Positions 1 to 11,991 of a stretch of DNA of 64,000 bases are shown here, in pieces (position 1 is the first letter of the stretch; each line of letters begins with the position of its first letter). Source of the DNA: Phialocephala subalpina (taxonomy: Eukaryota > Ascomycota > Leotiomycetes > Helotiales > Mollisiaceae). The translations under genes were made by a program, and so were the position numbers. The notes under the pieces are model-generated. The model was not told the DNA's origin, did no database searches, and worked only from the letters and a program-made list of their open reading frames with translations. The stretch covers positions 622,188-686,187 of the forward strand of contig FJOG01000028.1 of the NCBI GenBank assembly GCA_900073065.1. Direction: 5' to 3'.

Positions 1-1415
1 TACCTTGAAAACAGACGGCTCAATGACTTCCAAGTGGAACGAATTTCTTGCAAGATCGAACTCTCGAATTTGCTTACCACCTGCTTATCTCAACCATAGG
101 ATCCACGCATAAAACAAGCAAGTACGTCCAGTTTCACCAAAGAGCATCCAGAATCTAGATTCACGCATCAGTATGATTCAACGAGCCAACAAGCTGCCTC
201 CTAGACAAGCTATTTCTCTCGGGTATATAACAACAAACGTTTCGATCCAAGGTTCCGCTCTCAAGCGGGGGCAGTCGACGAAGTGAGAGAGCTTTACGGT
301 CCTGTGACATTGCTCGGCTCTTTCCAAATCACCTTATGTCTGTTCGGGAAACACAAACCGTTTACCATTCTTTATGTGCAAGGGTATGGTTTAGATAGAA
401 ACCAAAACATCAGTTGACAGCAATGTGATGTTTGAGAGTGTAGGCACAGCATTGGACAGACCAAGTGGTTGTTTTGTGGATGAATGTAATAGATTGGGAG
501 GAGTGTTTGAGAAACCTAGACCTTTGAAGCAGCGGTTAGAGAAGTCGACCCAAACGCGTGCTGTGGTTGTACAAGGTACGTGGTATTTACTGTTGTCTGT
601 CGTGGGTCCTGGGATGAGTAAATAGACGAAGGAGTTTTCGTCTGATTTTTCTCTGCTAAGGAGAAAGTATATGTGACTGAGCGTTATCACTCTTGCCGCT
701 CATGTTGATGACAAGCACTTGTGGACCCTTGCTGATTCTCCTTATTGTTACTGTCGACCCTGGGGTTGTTAGTTGCTTCCTTTATGGGAGGAGGAGATAG
801 GACTTACGAATAGGTGAATGGCTGAAGCCTGCGGGAAGTTGGTTATTTGGATAGTTGCAAGGGCTGGAAGAGAGTGAAAGCGAGGTTCTTGTAGATGTAG
901 AACATGAGTGGAGTCACCCTCGGATGAAAAAGGGGGTGTCTCAAGCGGGTCGTGGAAATAGTAAAAGAAGATCTAGGGCTATTGTCATATCATGAGCATT
1001 CATTTCTTTGGCCAGAGCAATGCCCTGAGATCGAAAATTTCGACCTGCCATCTGATCTCAAATCATACCCGCCTCCATCTTATTATTTACCATAAAACTC
1101 CGGCTTGTATAGCAACATTATTCATCAACACTCGATGGTATCGAGAACGACAGAATCCGCCCGACTCTCGATCTCGCTCGCGCTCGATCTCGACCTGTAC
1201 GCCCTATACCACCTAGAACGCCAGGCATAAACAACTCGAGCCAAAGCAAAGAACATGACACCGTATCCCACGCCAAAATAATACTCGACACTACCCGGTC
1301 AAAATAAGTGTCCCTCGATCTCAGGTCTTCCATCCGCAGTTGGAAGAGACAAGAATTCAAGGCATCCCCAATCGCACCACGAGAAAAGACAGAGGACAAC
1401 GCAAGCAAAAGCTCC
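1..1415. other. Left-edge intergenic region
   Basis: No supportable gene. Short open frames occur on both strands (for example 391-690 minus and 425-625 plus), but they overlap each other, have no recognisable domain and cannot be joined into a longer model by splice signals. The right end probably holds the 3' UTR of the FAR1-type gene. Confidence 0.5.
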
Positions 1416-2967
1416 TCAACCAGAAGAACTTCCACCATTCGTCTCACCCTCAGCCAATCTCTCTCTCTGGACCATAACTCTCTCGTTGCAAATGTCAATG
1501 AACATCTCAAACTTCTCGATCTGGCGATCCTTGGTTCGAATGACTTCTTTCAACTCCTCAACTTCCTTTTGATGCTTCTCCTTTACTTCAGAAAGTTCCT
1601 TTTGCGCGTTCGCAAGTTCGGTTCGGAGGTCTGCGCGGAGCTTCTCTTCATAGGTCATGGGGGGCTTCTTGTAGAAGGTAGGGAGCTGCTCCATAGCTGT
1701 GGCTTCGACTCGGGAGGGGTCTCGCTTGATGGCTGCACGAGCGTTGTAGATATCACGAGGGAGATATCGGACGGTGGGGTTCTCACGGTGGAGGATCTCA
1801 AGAGTTTCCTTGACGGAGACACCTGATTATGGTTAGCTTTGTTCTTTTTTACGCAAGTGCCTTACCATTCTCTTCCAGAGCCTTGACAGCAGCGATTGCC
1901 TTCGGATCAAGCTTTCTAGCACCGGGATGTTCAGTCGGACTCTCGCTAGGAGGATGGTTGTGGGTCAAGTGCTCTCCATCAATGCGTCCTCGCAACAACC
2001 AAGCAGTCTTGTTCTCCAAGCCAAAGACGCCGAACTCGCAACCACACTTTCGAGACTTGGTCTTGCGTTGACGCTGCTCTCCCGGTACTTTCTCCTTGTT
2101 GGTTCCTCCACGATCGCAAATTAAGAAGACCTTCTTCAATCCACGGTTGTCGCGCTTAGAGCGTCCGATGACAAATGCGTAGCCATGTTGCAGAGCGTAG
2201 TTTTGTGCATAGCTGAAGAGAGCCTCGAATGTGGGAAAGCTGCCTCCTGGTGGTGGAGAGAGCATCTCGCCTTGTGGGATTTCCGACTCGGCGGGGGCCT
2301 TTTGTGGAATCAACACGCCTCGCATGCCGCCGAGGTTTTGATGTTCGCTGAGCTGTTGATCGATGGCGAGTTGTGGATCAATCATGGAGAGGTCTTGAGT
2401 ATCGCTTGGAGAACCATCTTGGCCTTGAGGTCTTGCACCGAGGTTGTTGTTATTGTTGACTGGAGTGCTACTCAAGGATTGGCGTGTGATGTTCTGATTT
2501 TGCATAGCAGGAGACGAGGTCTGTGACTGTCGCTGGCCTTGATTGACCGACGCAGCTGGGTTCATGGCATGGTTAACGCTCATAGACTGGCTTTGAGAAG
2601 CGACACCGGGCGGCATGTGAATTGTGGTACCAAGAGGAGGGGGACCTCGACGTTGAGGGGTGTTCGTGCCAGAACCAGCTGGGTTGCTCAGGATACCTTG
2701 GGCAATCTGCTGCTCTGCAGAGACTCCAGCATTGCCATTCTGGCGCGGTGGACCTGCTTGACCATTGTTCGGAGTGTATGGGGTAGCGTAGGGAGACTTG
2801 TGCTGCTGTTGAGGCTGCTGACCTGGAGGACGAATGCCACCTTGCGTTGGACGAGGGAAGGCACGTTGTTGCTGTTGAGAAGGAGAGGGGTTTGGGAGGT
2901 TGGGTTGGACTTGGAAGACGTGTTGACGACCACCATTCTGGGCGAAAGAAGATGGTGTCGACGACAT
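1416..2967 (-). CDS. FAR1-type DNA-binding domain protein, putative transcription factor
   Basis: Two exons, 2967-1866 and 1822-1416, flank a 43-nt intron (GTAAGG donor, CAG acceptor) and give about 502 aa. Residues 1-240 are low complexity, rich in Gln, Pro, Ser and Asn, as in activation regions. Residues about 245-350 resemble the FAR1/WRKY-GCM1 zinc-binding fold: a Phe-rich start (FEALFSYAQNYALQHGYAF), a basic stretch, a KCGCEF cysteine pair and a closing HNHPP. The second exon has a Lys/Glu-rich coiled coil (about 430-485) that could mediate dimerisation. No MULE transposase domain follows, so this is a host-type fungal regulator that shares only the DNA-binding module with FAR1 transposases. 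Nuclear location and target genes are inferred or unknown. The start is the first ATG before the Gln-rich region. Confidence 0.8.
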
Positions 2968-3509
2968 CTTGACGTTGACGTGTGTCTATCAACGATCCTG
3001 TGCAGGGTGTGATTTAGAAGAAGGGGTTGATTTAGAAGGATTTGAAAGGGAGCAGGCTAGGCCTATTTGGTGATAGTGGCTTCTCCATTCATCGTTTCAC
3101 GTGCACCCTTCATGAAAACCAACCTGAGAACTTTTGCTTCATCAACTTGTTCATCAATGGACCCCAGAGGTCTATGTAGAATATATCGCAAATACCAGTA
3201 TCATTGTCCAACGAAGGGAAGACCTAGCTCTCTATCGAGTCCACCCTCCCTGGCGCAAACACTTGATACCCCTCGACTCTCCTTTTGCGAACTCATCCAG
3301 AACCGAGAGGTAGAATTGCATAATGCGATTACATGATCAATAAAGACGAAAGAAGGTTTGAGATTTCAGAAGCAGTGTTCATTATAATTACATACTATTT
3401 CTACAAACAGAAGAAAGCGAGGTGATACTCGCATGGGTATTGAGACCATAACACCATCTTAAATGTGCTTCACAACGCTGAAATGCAACTCGATCGCAAA
3501 CACAACATC
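2968..3509. other. Intergenic: FAR1-type gene promoter and DUF3112 gene 3' region
   Basis: This lies upstream of the FAR1-type gene and downstream of the membrane-protein gene, both on the minus strand. A short plus frame at 3067-3336 has no family features. No repeat or RNA gene was seen. Confidence 0.45.
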
Positions 3510-4697
3510 TCAATGAACATCTTCGGCGTTATGCGTCTCCTCAGGCTTAGCAATGCTAGACACAGTCTGTGACACTTCAGACACAGGCCTGGCCAATCCA
3601 CTCTCAACATCCGGAATCCTCTTCTCTATCGGACTCCCAACCTGCGTCTCCTCATCATCGTCAAATACCTGCTCCTCGCTCAGCACCCTATCTGCGAGAC
3701 TCGGTCTCTTCTCCAAGGTCTGCTCCTTGTCTTGTTCCTGCCCAGCAGGCGATGTTCGAGAGTAATCACCAGGACCGTGGCTTTTATCCGGGACATGGAA
3801 TCGTTTATCGACTCGGATGGCGGCGTAGAGAGCTACGACAATGATCTCAATGGTGAAGTTGAAGAGATAAAAGCATGCCTTGGAAACATACCAAGGTGGG
3901 TCGGACCGTGGTTTGGGTACGTATGCTGTTCCTGATCTGAAAGCCGCGCCGAGGGTAAGGATGACAGAGGAGAAGAGAAGGATGTAAATCTTCGTTCTGA
4001 ATCTTCCTGAACCAAACTTCTCGATGCGGGTCTTTTTTGGAATGATGATGCTGCCGAGGATAAGGGGAATCGGGAGGAAGGCCGAAACAGCGAAGAACGT
4101 CGAACCAACGAGTTGAACATCTCTGTACTTACGGCGGATGTCTGTATCGAGAGTGTAGTAGGATAGAACGGTGCAAGTGATGAGTGCAGCGAGCAATCCA
4201 ATGATGCATCCGTACCAAAGCCTGAAGGCCCATGAGAAAGTCTTAGTCCATCCAAGATGAGGATGTGTCGCTCGAATGATTCGTTGAGTGAAAATGAGGT
4301 TGACGATGAATAGGATAATCACTCCCGCTGCGACGAAAATTGAGGCTGCAATAGCAACAGAGACATTTGTCAAGTGGGTGCTCCAGACCAGTCTCATCGT
4401 GCAGGTCACGATTCTGGCCATGCAGAAACCGAAGAGGAGGCCGGACATTATGAACTTGTGTTTGCGCCGCATGTTGATTTGGAGGATGAACATATGTGTA
4501 ACGGCTCCTATGACGAACAGAACCAGGAAGATTGAGGTAATCGGATCATCGAGGGTCTTTGTTGGCGATCCGCCCAGGCCAGCGGTTGTGGGCAGATACG
4601 GGCCATGAGTTGGCTGCATTGGCTGGAGAATGTAAGTAGTTATCGAGGACATTGAAGCACTTGGTATATTTGGACTTACTCCGCCCGGAGTCGACAT
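3510..4697 (-). CDS. Seven-transmembrane fungal protein, DUF3112-like
   Basis: Intronless, 395 aa. The N-terminus holds GPYLPTTAGLGG, followed by about seven hydrophobic segments (roughly residues 54-74, 84-104, 113-137, 154-176, 197-216, 234-254, 272-295). Between TM1 and TM2 the basic loop NMRRKHKFIMSG leads into an FGFCMARIVTC helix. From memory this layout matches the fungal family DUF3112, which has no known function. The C-terminal 90 residues are hydrophilic and acidic and should face the cytosol if the N-terminus is outside. A receptor-like role is possible from topology alone; I see no ligand or G-protein motif. An in-frame second Met at residue 16 is an alternative start. Confidence 0.72.
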   Translation of the reverse strand: MSTPGGVSPNIPSASMSSITTYILQPMQPTHGPYLPTTAGLGGSPTKTLDDPITSIFLVLFVIGAVTHMFILQINMRRKHKFIMSGLLFGFCMARIVTCTMRLVWSTHLTNVSVAIAASIFVAAGVIILFIVNLIFTQRIIRATHPHLGWTKTFSWAFRLWYGCIIGLLAALITCTVLSYYTLDTDIRRKYRDVQLVGSTFFAVSAFLPIPLILGSIIIPKKTRIEKFGSGRFRTKIYILLFSSVILTLGAAFRSGTAYVPKPRSDPPWYVSKACFYLFNFTIEIIVVALYAAIRVDKRFHVPDKSHGPGDYSRTSPAGQEQDKEQTLEKRPSLADRVLSEEQVFDDDEETQVGSPIEKRIPDVESGLARPVSEVSQTVSSIAKPEETHNAEDVH

Positions 4698-6254
4698 CGC
4701 GATATTTGTACTCTCGTCGCAAGTTACAAATTCTGGGCTGCGGAAGTAAAGTGAAAGCAGATCGGAAGCAAACTGGGGTGGTTCTTTGTCAAAAGTCTCC
4801 TGATCAAAGTCGAGGCCGTTCCTTTGATAATGTCTCGCTGTGGGTGAGTAACTTTAGATTGTCTCTAAAGAAGGGCGGGGCGAAGGAGGGCGACCTTTAT
4901 CTTCCCAGCAGTCAAGGACATCGCGATTTAAGAAGGGCCGCATCTTGGAGCGAACTTAAAGCCGACCTTATTTACACCTCAAGCAAACAGGCAAAACGAT
5001 CAAGACAAAAGGTCCTCGATCGGCGAAAGTGAAGTGCGACAGTCCGTGATTGACAAGGGGCTGTGAGGGAGTGTGGGCTCTATTTCTATGAGGCTTCCAA
5101 TCACAGCCGCCATGGAGATCCCAAAGGTCCGTTCCAACGCCGCCATTTCTGCAAGCAGTAGGATTAGAAACTCGGACAACGGACAACATTCGCCTGAGTA
5201 GCCAATCTGGGGCAAGATGGAGCCAGCTGTTCAGGTGCAGCTTGTGCAGGTTGACGTCGACGATGGATTCGAGTGTGTTGCAGAAGAGAAGAGCGCGTTT
5301 CGAGATCGCTGCTGTTTCCCAAACCGTGCAGCTACGGACCTCCATAAGCTTTTTGATGGCACCCGAGCCGTTCAGATGATGACGACTCGACTTGATCTAT
5401 GTTTCCAGAAAACACAACCTGGTATCAAAAGCTTATCATTCCAGATTTTTGCCAAACGAGGGAAGAGGTGCGAAGCTATATTTCACAGACAAGGCTGGGA
5501 CATTCATCCAAATGAACCACATCAGTGCACGTATTTCATCTCAGAACTTGGACTTTGACATGCAAATAATTGTTGGAGTCGAGTTGAGACCTTGGGGCCT
5601 TGAGAAAAGCGATATCGATTGTGGAAAGCCGTCTCAATGTTCGACTGGGTTGGGATCATTCAAACCTGGTATTCCTCTACGAAGGCACATTCTTGATATT
5701 TGTGATCTGATGTTCAAGAGCTTACCACATTACCACAAGGAGCGGAAATGTGGATAGAAACGGGACGAACCGAAACACAGCCTTCAGGTATTCAGACGTC
5801 GAGACTTTTGCCTGAAAGCGGGAGGAGCATGGCAGGAAAAATGCGAACAGACTCCGAAGGAGCTCAGACAAGAAATGGGCAGAGAGAATTAGGAGACACC
5901 TAGCAAAGGAGGGCACTCGCCATTCGAGTATTGTCATAGTACTTACCCTTTGGCCATAAAAGACTGAGGTTGGACGGCCCCATCCAGGCACCAAAAGCGT
6001 AGCATCTGCCAAAATAATATTAGCCACAACAAGATCTGGCGCTATCTCCAAGTTCTTTTGCATTCATTGAAAGTCTAATGCAAGTCTACAAAAGTCTCGC
6101 TGAGGACCGGAATGAGTCCACTGCAGACTCCTTACGAGGTTTACCCCCGCCAAGAATGCCGCATTGTGATCTTATACACGAACAGAATTTTCGTCGCTTC
6201 TGTGGTACCTTTTTGGTACGGCAAATGAAGTATTAGATCCGTCTCGATGTTCAT
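4698..6254. other. Intergenic, about 1.5 kb
   Basis: This separates the DUF3112-like gene from the 3' end of the PP2A gene. Overlapping short frames at 4968-5345 (minus), 5217-5558 (plus) and 5722-6063 (minus) show no domain, no consistent composition and no splice continuation. I see no repeat or RNA gene. Confidence 0.45.
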
Positions 6255-7572
6255 CTAGAGGAAGTAGTCCGGAGTTCCTGCGTACATATTAGTATTTCGA
6301 ACAGGTGACAAGAAGGGGGGACGAACGTCGTGAAACCATGGGTTCGCCTGCTCTTGGGCAGGGGTCGAATTGTAAGCTGTGTAACGTTAGGAATAATTTC
6401 TGAGCTAGAAGGGGCATACTGACAAGGTATATTTGAGGTGCTCGTCGATTTCCATGATTGCAGCTTGGTTACCACATCTGTAGCAGTAATTGGGTGCTAT
6501 GAAAGTTAGAATGCTCGCTACAGGAAGTATTGCAGCCTGCTTACCGGAGAAGATGGTGACCACATTCCTGTCTTGAGACCAGTTGTAACCCTCCATAACC
6601 AATTGATGGGCTCTCGCAACCAAGGTCAGACCGTTATTGTGGTTGAAGGCTTCCGAGATGTCTTGGCCGAAGGTATACCCCGCTCCTCTAGGTGATATAC
6701 CCCATCCACATCTATCATCGGGATCTGACCAAAGTAGATCGCACATTGGTCCTTCATGGGGCACTTCTTGGATGCGGTCAAGAGCTCTGATATTGTCGAG
6801 AGTATCAATACTTGGTGAAAGACCTCCGTGGAGACAGAAGATTTGGTTATCGATGAGCGCGGTAAGGGGGAGGTAGTCGAAAAGGTCGGTGAAGTACTTC
6901 CATACGTTGGCATTACCATACTTTCGGAGGCACTCATCGTAGAAGCCGTAGACTTGAGTGATCTGGCGGGATTCGTGGTTACCACGGAGGATTGTAATTC
7001 TTTGAGGGTATCGGATCTTGAGGGCAACAAGGAGGGTGACGGTTTCGACAGAATAGTAACCTCGATCAACATAGTCGCCTGAGATTATGGTCAGCTTTGC
7101 GCGATCAAAATCCAGGGGCGAGGATACCCATGAAGAGATAGTTGGTATCTGGGTTCGGTCCACCAATTCTGAATAGCTCCATCAAATCGTGAAACTGGCC
7201 GTGAATATCTCCGCAGACCGTCACCGGGCATTTCTAGTGGTCTTATTAACTTCACCCTCGAAGATTAAGCCTCGACCGACTTACCACAGGTTGCACGTTT
7301 GACTCGTCCTGCAAGACCTCTCGTGCCTGGATGACGCGTTAACAGGCACCACTTTGATTCAGATGACATCCTGGCAGCTCTATCACGCCATTGACATCTG
7401 CGGATACACGTACCTTCTCGCAAAGCCTTTGTACGTCGACCTCGGCCAGTTGCTTGCAAGCCATCAAGCTCTCGATCCACCCGTCAAGTGTTGGTATGGA
7501 GGCAGGTTCTGTTGCGGGGGATAACTTCGAAGGCTCTGGCGCCCTGCCAACATCCTCCATATTCGTATCCAT
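6255..7572 (-). CDS. pphA: Serine/threonine protein phosphatase 2A catalytic subunit
   Basis: Seven exons: 7572-7414, 7326-7285, 7233-7128, 7078-6545, 6496-6424, 6376-6327 and 6277-6255, giving 328 aa. The joined product has the PPP metal-site signatures in order: [16 protein letters not shown] and RGNHESRQ, then [19 protein letters not shown] and [10 protein letters not shown]. It ends in RRTPDYFL, the PP2A C-terminal tail whose last Leu is carboxymethylated and whose Tyr can be phosphorylated to control B-subunit binding. This tail separates PP2A from PP4 and PP6 types. Before the core start [12 protein letters not shown] there is an acidic N-terminal extension of about 25 residues. The last coding exon is only 23 nt, so gene finders may truncate the tail. 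The holoenzyme dephosphorylates Ser/Thr in the cytosol and nucleus. Confidence 0.95.
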
Positions 7573-8187
7573 AATGGCGTTTTACAGCTGTCGGTCTCGT
7601 GTTGATGTTGTTGGTGGTGGGGGAGCTTGCTCAATGACGGAATGCGAGGGCGAAACTTCCAGACCAGGCTGGACGAGGGCGTGCAAAACAAGAGTATCGC
7701 GTTAGTCGTGAGATATGTACGTGAAGAAGCAAGGTTCGTCAGGGTTTTAATTTGGCGCCTGGGTATCAAGAAGGTCGTTGTCGTGATTTGAAGAGGTGGA
7801 AGCCCTGCGGGCGGTGATGGATAACTTGCCAGCCAGAAGTCGACTAGCGCGAAATGCGACTGGGAAGGCACAAGAGCAATTTTTGCAGCCTCACGGTGCT
7901 CGAAATAGACACGCCACGAAGTACCAGAACGTCAAGCACATTTATTGTGGCCTGGAGTCAAGGCAATGGCAGCCGGTGAGTCAAATCGAGTGAGCCGTGA
8001 ATTTATAGCAGAAGGTCTGATTCAAGAATTATTTTCAGACGGTCAAACTTAGAATTGGATGCTGAAGGCTCAATGTCACTTGTTTTGGGTGTTGTGAGGA
8101 TGAGTTAAACGTCTTATGAAAGCAAATGCATATCGCCTTGAGTTGTTTATAATTCACCGAATTTCAGGTCTACAAGTCTATTCCATC
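7573..8187. other. Intergenic: PP2A promoter and EXO84 3' region
   Basis: About 0.6 kb between the PP2A start codon and the Exo84 stop, both genes on the minus strand. Short frames on both strands (7391-7705 plus, 7464-7871 minus) run into the first PP2A exon and are treated as shadows. No clear regulatory motif was identified. Confidence 0.4.
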
Positions 8188-10306
8188 CTACATAAGGCCC
8201 AATCCGACAGGACCATTCTGCTCCTTTTGTGACACATCCTGTCCTATCAGACTCTTGAAATCCAGGCCAACGTCCGATAGCATCTTAGAGTGGTCTTTTG
8301 CCCGCTCCATGCAGGCATTCCAGACCTGTCCACCACGCTCTGTGCTGCTTAGCTGTCTTGCCAGAATGACATTGAAAGTGTCAACTTGTTCCTTGGCCCA
8401 TTTGACGCACGCGCTCATAAGTAAAGGCGGGAAACAGGTCTGAAATGTTGATACCGTGTTCCTGATGATGGTGAAGTATACGAACGATAGCTCCCAAATA
8501 TATTGATGCAGGTTACCTTCGAAGATGCATTGCCTGATATAATTAGCAAATTGAGCACTCATACGTGTCAAGAACATACCTTGATCTTTTGTGGATAATA
8601 TTGCCACGTGCCTCCAGATACGCTTCTCTTGCACGGTCCTCGAATCCTAGACGAGCAAGCCAGTTGACATTCCGCCTGGTCTTCTTAGGCTCATTATGGG
8701 TGTCAACAAGCTCCCGAGTAATTAGACCAGCAAGCTTCGTTGCTCGCTCATCAGCCTTGAAGCTGATGAAATTCTGTGCCTGATTGTTACTCTTCAAGCC
8801 CTTCGCCAAGGCGTTCAATTTCTCAACACGCTGTACAGCAGCGTCGAAGCGTTGAAGGGCAATGTCAATGTCCAGTTCGTCGACTTGACTCTCCACCCAT
8901 CGAAGGTTTTGTTGTTTGCCATCAACTTCAATAAGCATGTCTTTGATGTCTGACAAGGTTTCAAGTAAGTCTGTCTTCTTGAGTAAACCTGGATCTCGTG
9001 ACGCAAAGTAGTTGATGGTCTCTTTTGCTTTGTTGGTCGACTCCATCTCAGATCGTAACCCCTTTCGTAGCTCTTCCACTGCCTTTCTGAAGTTCATCAT
9101 CAGAGATGACTTCTCATTGTCATCGGCTTTCTCAGTTCGATAGGTGAACGATTCTTGACCGACTCCCCTGATCATGATGGCATCAGCCACCTTATTCCTG
9201 GAGCTTGACGACTCGCTTGTTCCAGCCAGGTCGACCATTTCAATGTCTAGGATTGGCCAACATCGGTCTGCGACGAGTTTCGATGGTGCTTGCCTCTGAT
9301 CGTTGCCTTCCACTTTCCTCTTCTTTCTAGAGGCAACAAGGAGGTGATCGTTTAACAGAATAATCTGCATTGCCCGTCGAGACTTCCACGTGGCATTGTC
9401 CAGCTCGATCCATAGTCCGGCATTCTGTACCACATGACGTCCGGGCAGTGCTGGGAGAAACTTTTGTGAACCCTCAACTGTTTTCCAAAGCGCTTGAAGT
9501 TGGGAATTCCACATAGCTGTTCGATCGGCTACGGAGCTTCGCTTGTCCCTTTTGCTCAAGGTTGAGGGAAATCCTTGGTCAAACCCATCCGTGACACTAG
9601 GACCTTGAGATGACGTTGTTCTAAGCGCCGTTGTATTGGTCTTGAGCTCCGACATCAAATTCCTGAGAGCTCGCATCTCTCCTTTCAGCTTTTCGGCTTC
9701 CTTGCTAATCTTGATGAATTGCGTTCGATTTTGGTAAACATTCTGTTGAAGGTCGGTGGAAGCACGATTTCGTAGCTTCTTCAGAGCTTGTTGATATTCG
9801 TCGATATCTTGCTCTGAAGCATCGCTCAGAAGACCCGAAATATACTGTTCAGGGCGTAGGTTCGGATCTCGTAATGCCTTCACGTCTACATTCAATCCCG
9901 GTCCTCTGCCGGGAGAGGGTCCACGCCCACGATCATTGGTCTGTCCGTATTGGTTTGGTAGAGAGGGAACGGAGGGGACTGGAGGTGCTGTAGCGTCAAA
10001 GTCTGAGGGAAGGTTGTTGAATCGAGTGGAGTATCGTCGTTTGACTAGATCAGAGGTCTGTAACGACGTTGGGTCAGCTTCGGGATCTTTCCCTCGCTTC
10101 TTCGTATCAAGAGGTAGCTAGCATACCTTTCCCCCAACTTGTGGCCTTGAAGGAGGAGCAGCGTCAAATCGCTTTCCGCCATTGCTTCGTGGTACATCTC
10201 CAACTGGCTGCTGTATTGGGCCGGATATCTGCTTCGGCGCACTTATTGCGGGACGACCTTTTCTCTTCGTTCGAAGGGATATACCCTTACTCTTTTCTTC
10301 GGACAT
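8188..10306 (-). CDS. exo84: Exocyst complex component Exo84
   Basis: Three exons, 10306-10127, 10057-8580 and 8533-8188, give 667 aa. The N-terminus is basic and Pro-rich (KGISLRTKRKGRP, then SAPKQISGPI). The second exon starts with TSDLVKRRYSTRFNNLP. Residues about 130-205 form a coiled coil typical of the Vps51/Exo84 core (LKKLRNRASTDLQQNVYQNR). A PH domain follows (about 250-360), including a RRAMQIILLNDHLLVASRKK strand-loop-strand segment. The C-terminal helical region ends in GPVGLGLM. Exo84 belongs to the octameric exocyst that tethers secretory vesicles to the plasma membrane at growing tips. An in-frame Met at 10321 would add five residues. The gene is divergent from tom20, with 261 bp between start codons. 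Confidence 0.93.
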
Positions 10307-10567
10307 GTTGCGAAAGATCAATGAAATCAGATGTCTGATTAGGTGTAAGTAGGAGTTTGGTAGTGTTGAAGTCGGTGCTTGGGAAAGGCCGTCCGGGATC
10401 CACAGGCGCGTCTCACGCTAGTTTCTCGATGCCTCACAGAACAGGTTCGCAGGTCCAAACTCAAAAAAAGTTATCCCGAGCTTCTCCTTCGGCCACAAGC
10501 TTCCCATCAACCCTCTCTTGACAGTATTGCATCATTTCCTGGCAGGAGCATATCCGCACATTCGAAA
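10307..10567. promoter_or_regulatory. Shared bidirectional promoter region of exo84 and tom20
   Basis: Only 261 bp separate the divergent start codons of exo84 (10306, minus) and tom20 (10568, plus), so both 5' UTRs and core promoters must lie here. No TATA box stands out. Promoter function is inferred from the layout. Confidence 0.6.
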
Positions 10568-11313
10568 ATGGTGCAAACTTCTACAATTGTTGCTGCCAGC
10601 GTTGGCACTGTCGCAACTGGTTTCCTTGGTATACCTCCTTTCCTAAGATGGTTGTTGGCGTCGAAATATACTGACAGCTGTAACTATAGCTTATGCTGTT
10701 TACTTTGACTATAAACGCCGAAACGATCCTCAATTCCGGAAACAATTGAAGAAGGAGTCGAAGAGGCAAGCAAGAGCTGCAAAGGAAGAGGCGGAAGCCA
10801 ATACCGTGCGACAACGACATGCTATCAGGGCAGCAGTTGAAGAGGCAAAGGAGGAAGGATTCCCAACAGATGTTGAAGAGAGAGAGGCATATTTCATGTC
10901 AGAAGTTGCTAGAGGAGAGGGTTTGAGCGGGGAGGGTATGTTGATTATTCAAAGATAAGAGGATTGCTCTTTAACGGTGGATAGGTACCGATAACGTGGA
11001 AGCTGCCCTTTGCTTCTACAAGGCATTAAAGGTCTACCCGACACCATCAGACCTCATTACGATATATGATAAGACAGGCAAGTCTTCCCAGACCGTTCCG
11101 AGCGCGCTCCTTTGCTTTTTTTTCGGGCTTCATCTTTGCTTAGGCTCACGAGCTTGAGGATAATGTGGCGCATGTGTTACAACAACGGCTGCTAACAACG
11201 CTGCAGTTCCCAAACCAGTCCTTGATATTCTCGCAGAGATGATTGCAGCCGATTCAGACCTGAATGTTGGATCATTTGGAGGAGGACCAGGCTCCGACAG
11301 AGGCCTTGATTAG
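10568..11313 (+). CDS. tom20: Mitochondrial import receptor subunit Tom20
   Basis: Four exons: 10568-10628, 10690-10935, 10985-11077 and 11207-11313, giving 168 aa. A single N-terminal membrane anchor ([24 protein letters not shown]) is followed by a positively charged segment ([19 protein letters not shown]), an acidic cytosolic domain and a short TPR-like motif ([20 protein letters not shown]). The C-terminus reads [14 protein letters not shown]. Tom20 is the TOM-complex receptor that recognises amphipathic presequences on the outer membrane. Intron 3 (11078-11206) starts with GC (GCAAGT) instead of GT. It has a good branch site (GCTAAC) and a CAG acceptor, and only this join keeps the frame and the conserved [11 protein letters not shown] sequence. 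Confidence 0.93.
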
Positions 11314-11991
11314 ACGTCGACCACTGTATCATCGCACAAACCCTTCTCCCCTCTCAGACCTCGAACCGACGACTCGATGACCATCCATATTCTCACAAAC
11401 CTTTTCAGACGCGACCTTGACACGTTGACGGACGGGAAGATACGCTCTGTGTACATCACCTGGGGCGCATTGATTGTAGGACTTCTTGTACATTGCCAAT
11501 AGTTTGACGGTATGGATATACCTAAAAGACAGGAATGACGAACCCATACGTAATATAAACGAGAGATTATTCGGACATCTCTGTGCTGTTGCCCCTGAAT
11601 CATCAACATACTGGAAGAACTCGTGACCTGAAAGATAAGAATATGCAGAGTGTATGGATATGCATGCTTGAATGACATTGTGCTACAGATGCCTTGAGAT
11701 TTGATTGACGGAAGACTGTTCGTAGCCTTTTTCCAGCTCCCTTTGCAGAAGCATGCATTTACCATGCCACGCTAGTGCTCAGGGGTTTCGACTAGTAATT
11801 AAAAGTCGGCAACCTCAGGATACGCGACGCGAACTTGTGAAGTTGCGATCGAGATACCTGTAGAACATCAACAACCATCTTCCACCCTACAACACACAAC
11901 AAGTCCGACTGATCCCACTCTCTTACTAGTGGGTATCACACGCACGATTATGGACACCTTCCGCAACTAAACGAACTTCATAAATCAAAAG
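11314..11991. other. Intergenic: tom20 3' region and dynein promoter
   Basis: About 0.7 kb. A minus-strand frame at 11310-11765 has no domain and overlaps the end of tom20. The stretch should contain the 5' UTR of the dynein gene; no clear motif was seen. Confidence 0.4.

Noticed and set aside
5217..5558. 113-codon plus-strand frame before PP2A
   Set aside because: Overlapped by a minus-strand frame of similar length; neither shows conserved motifs.
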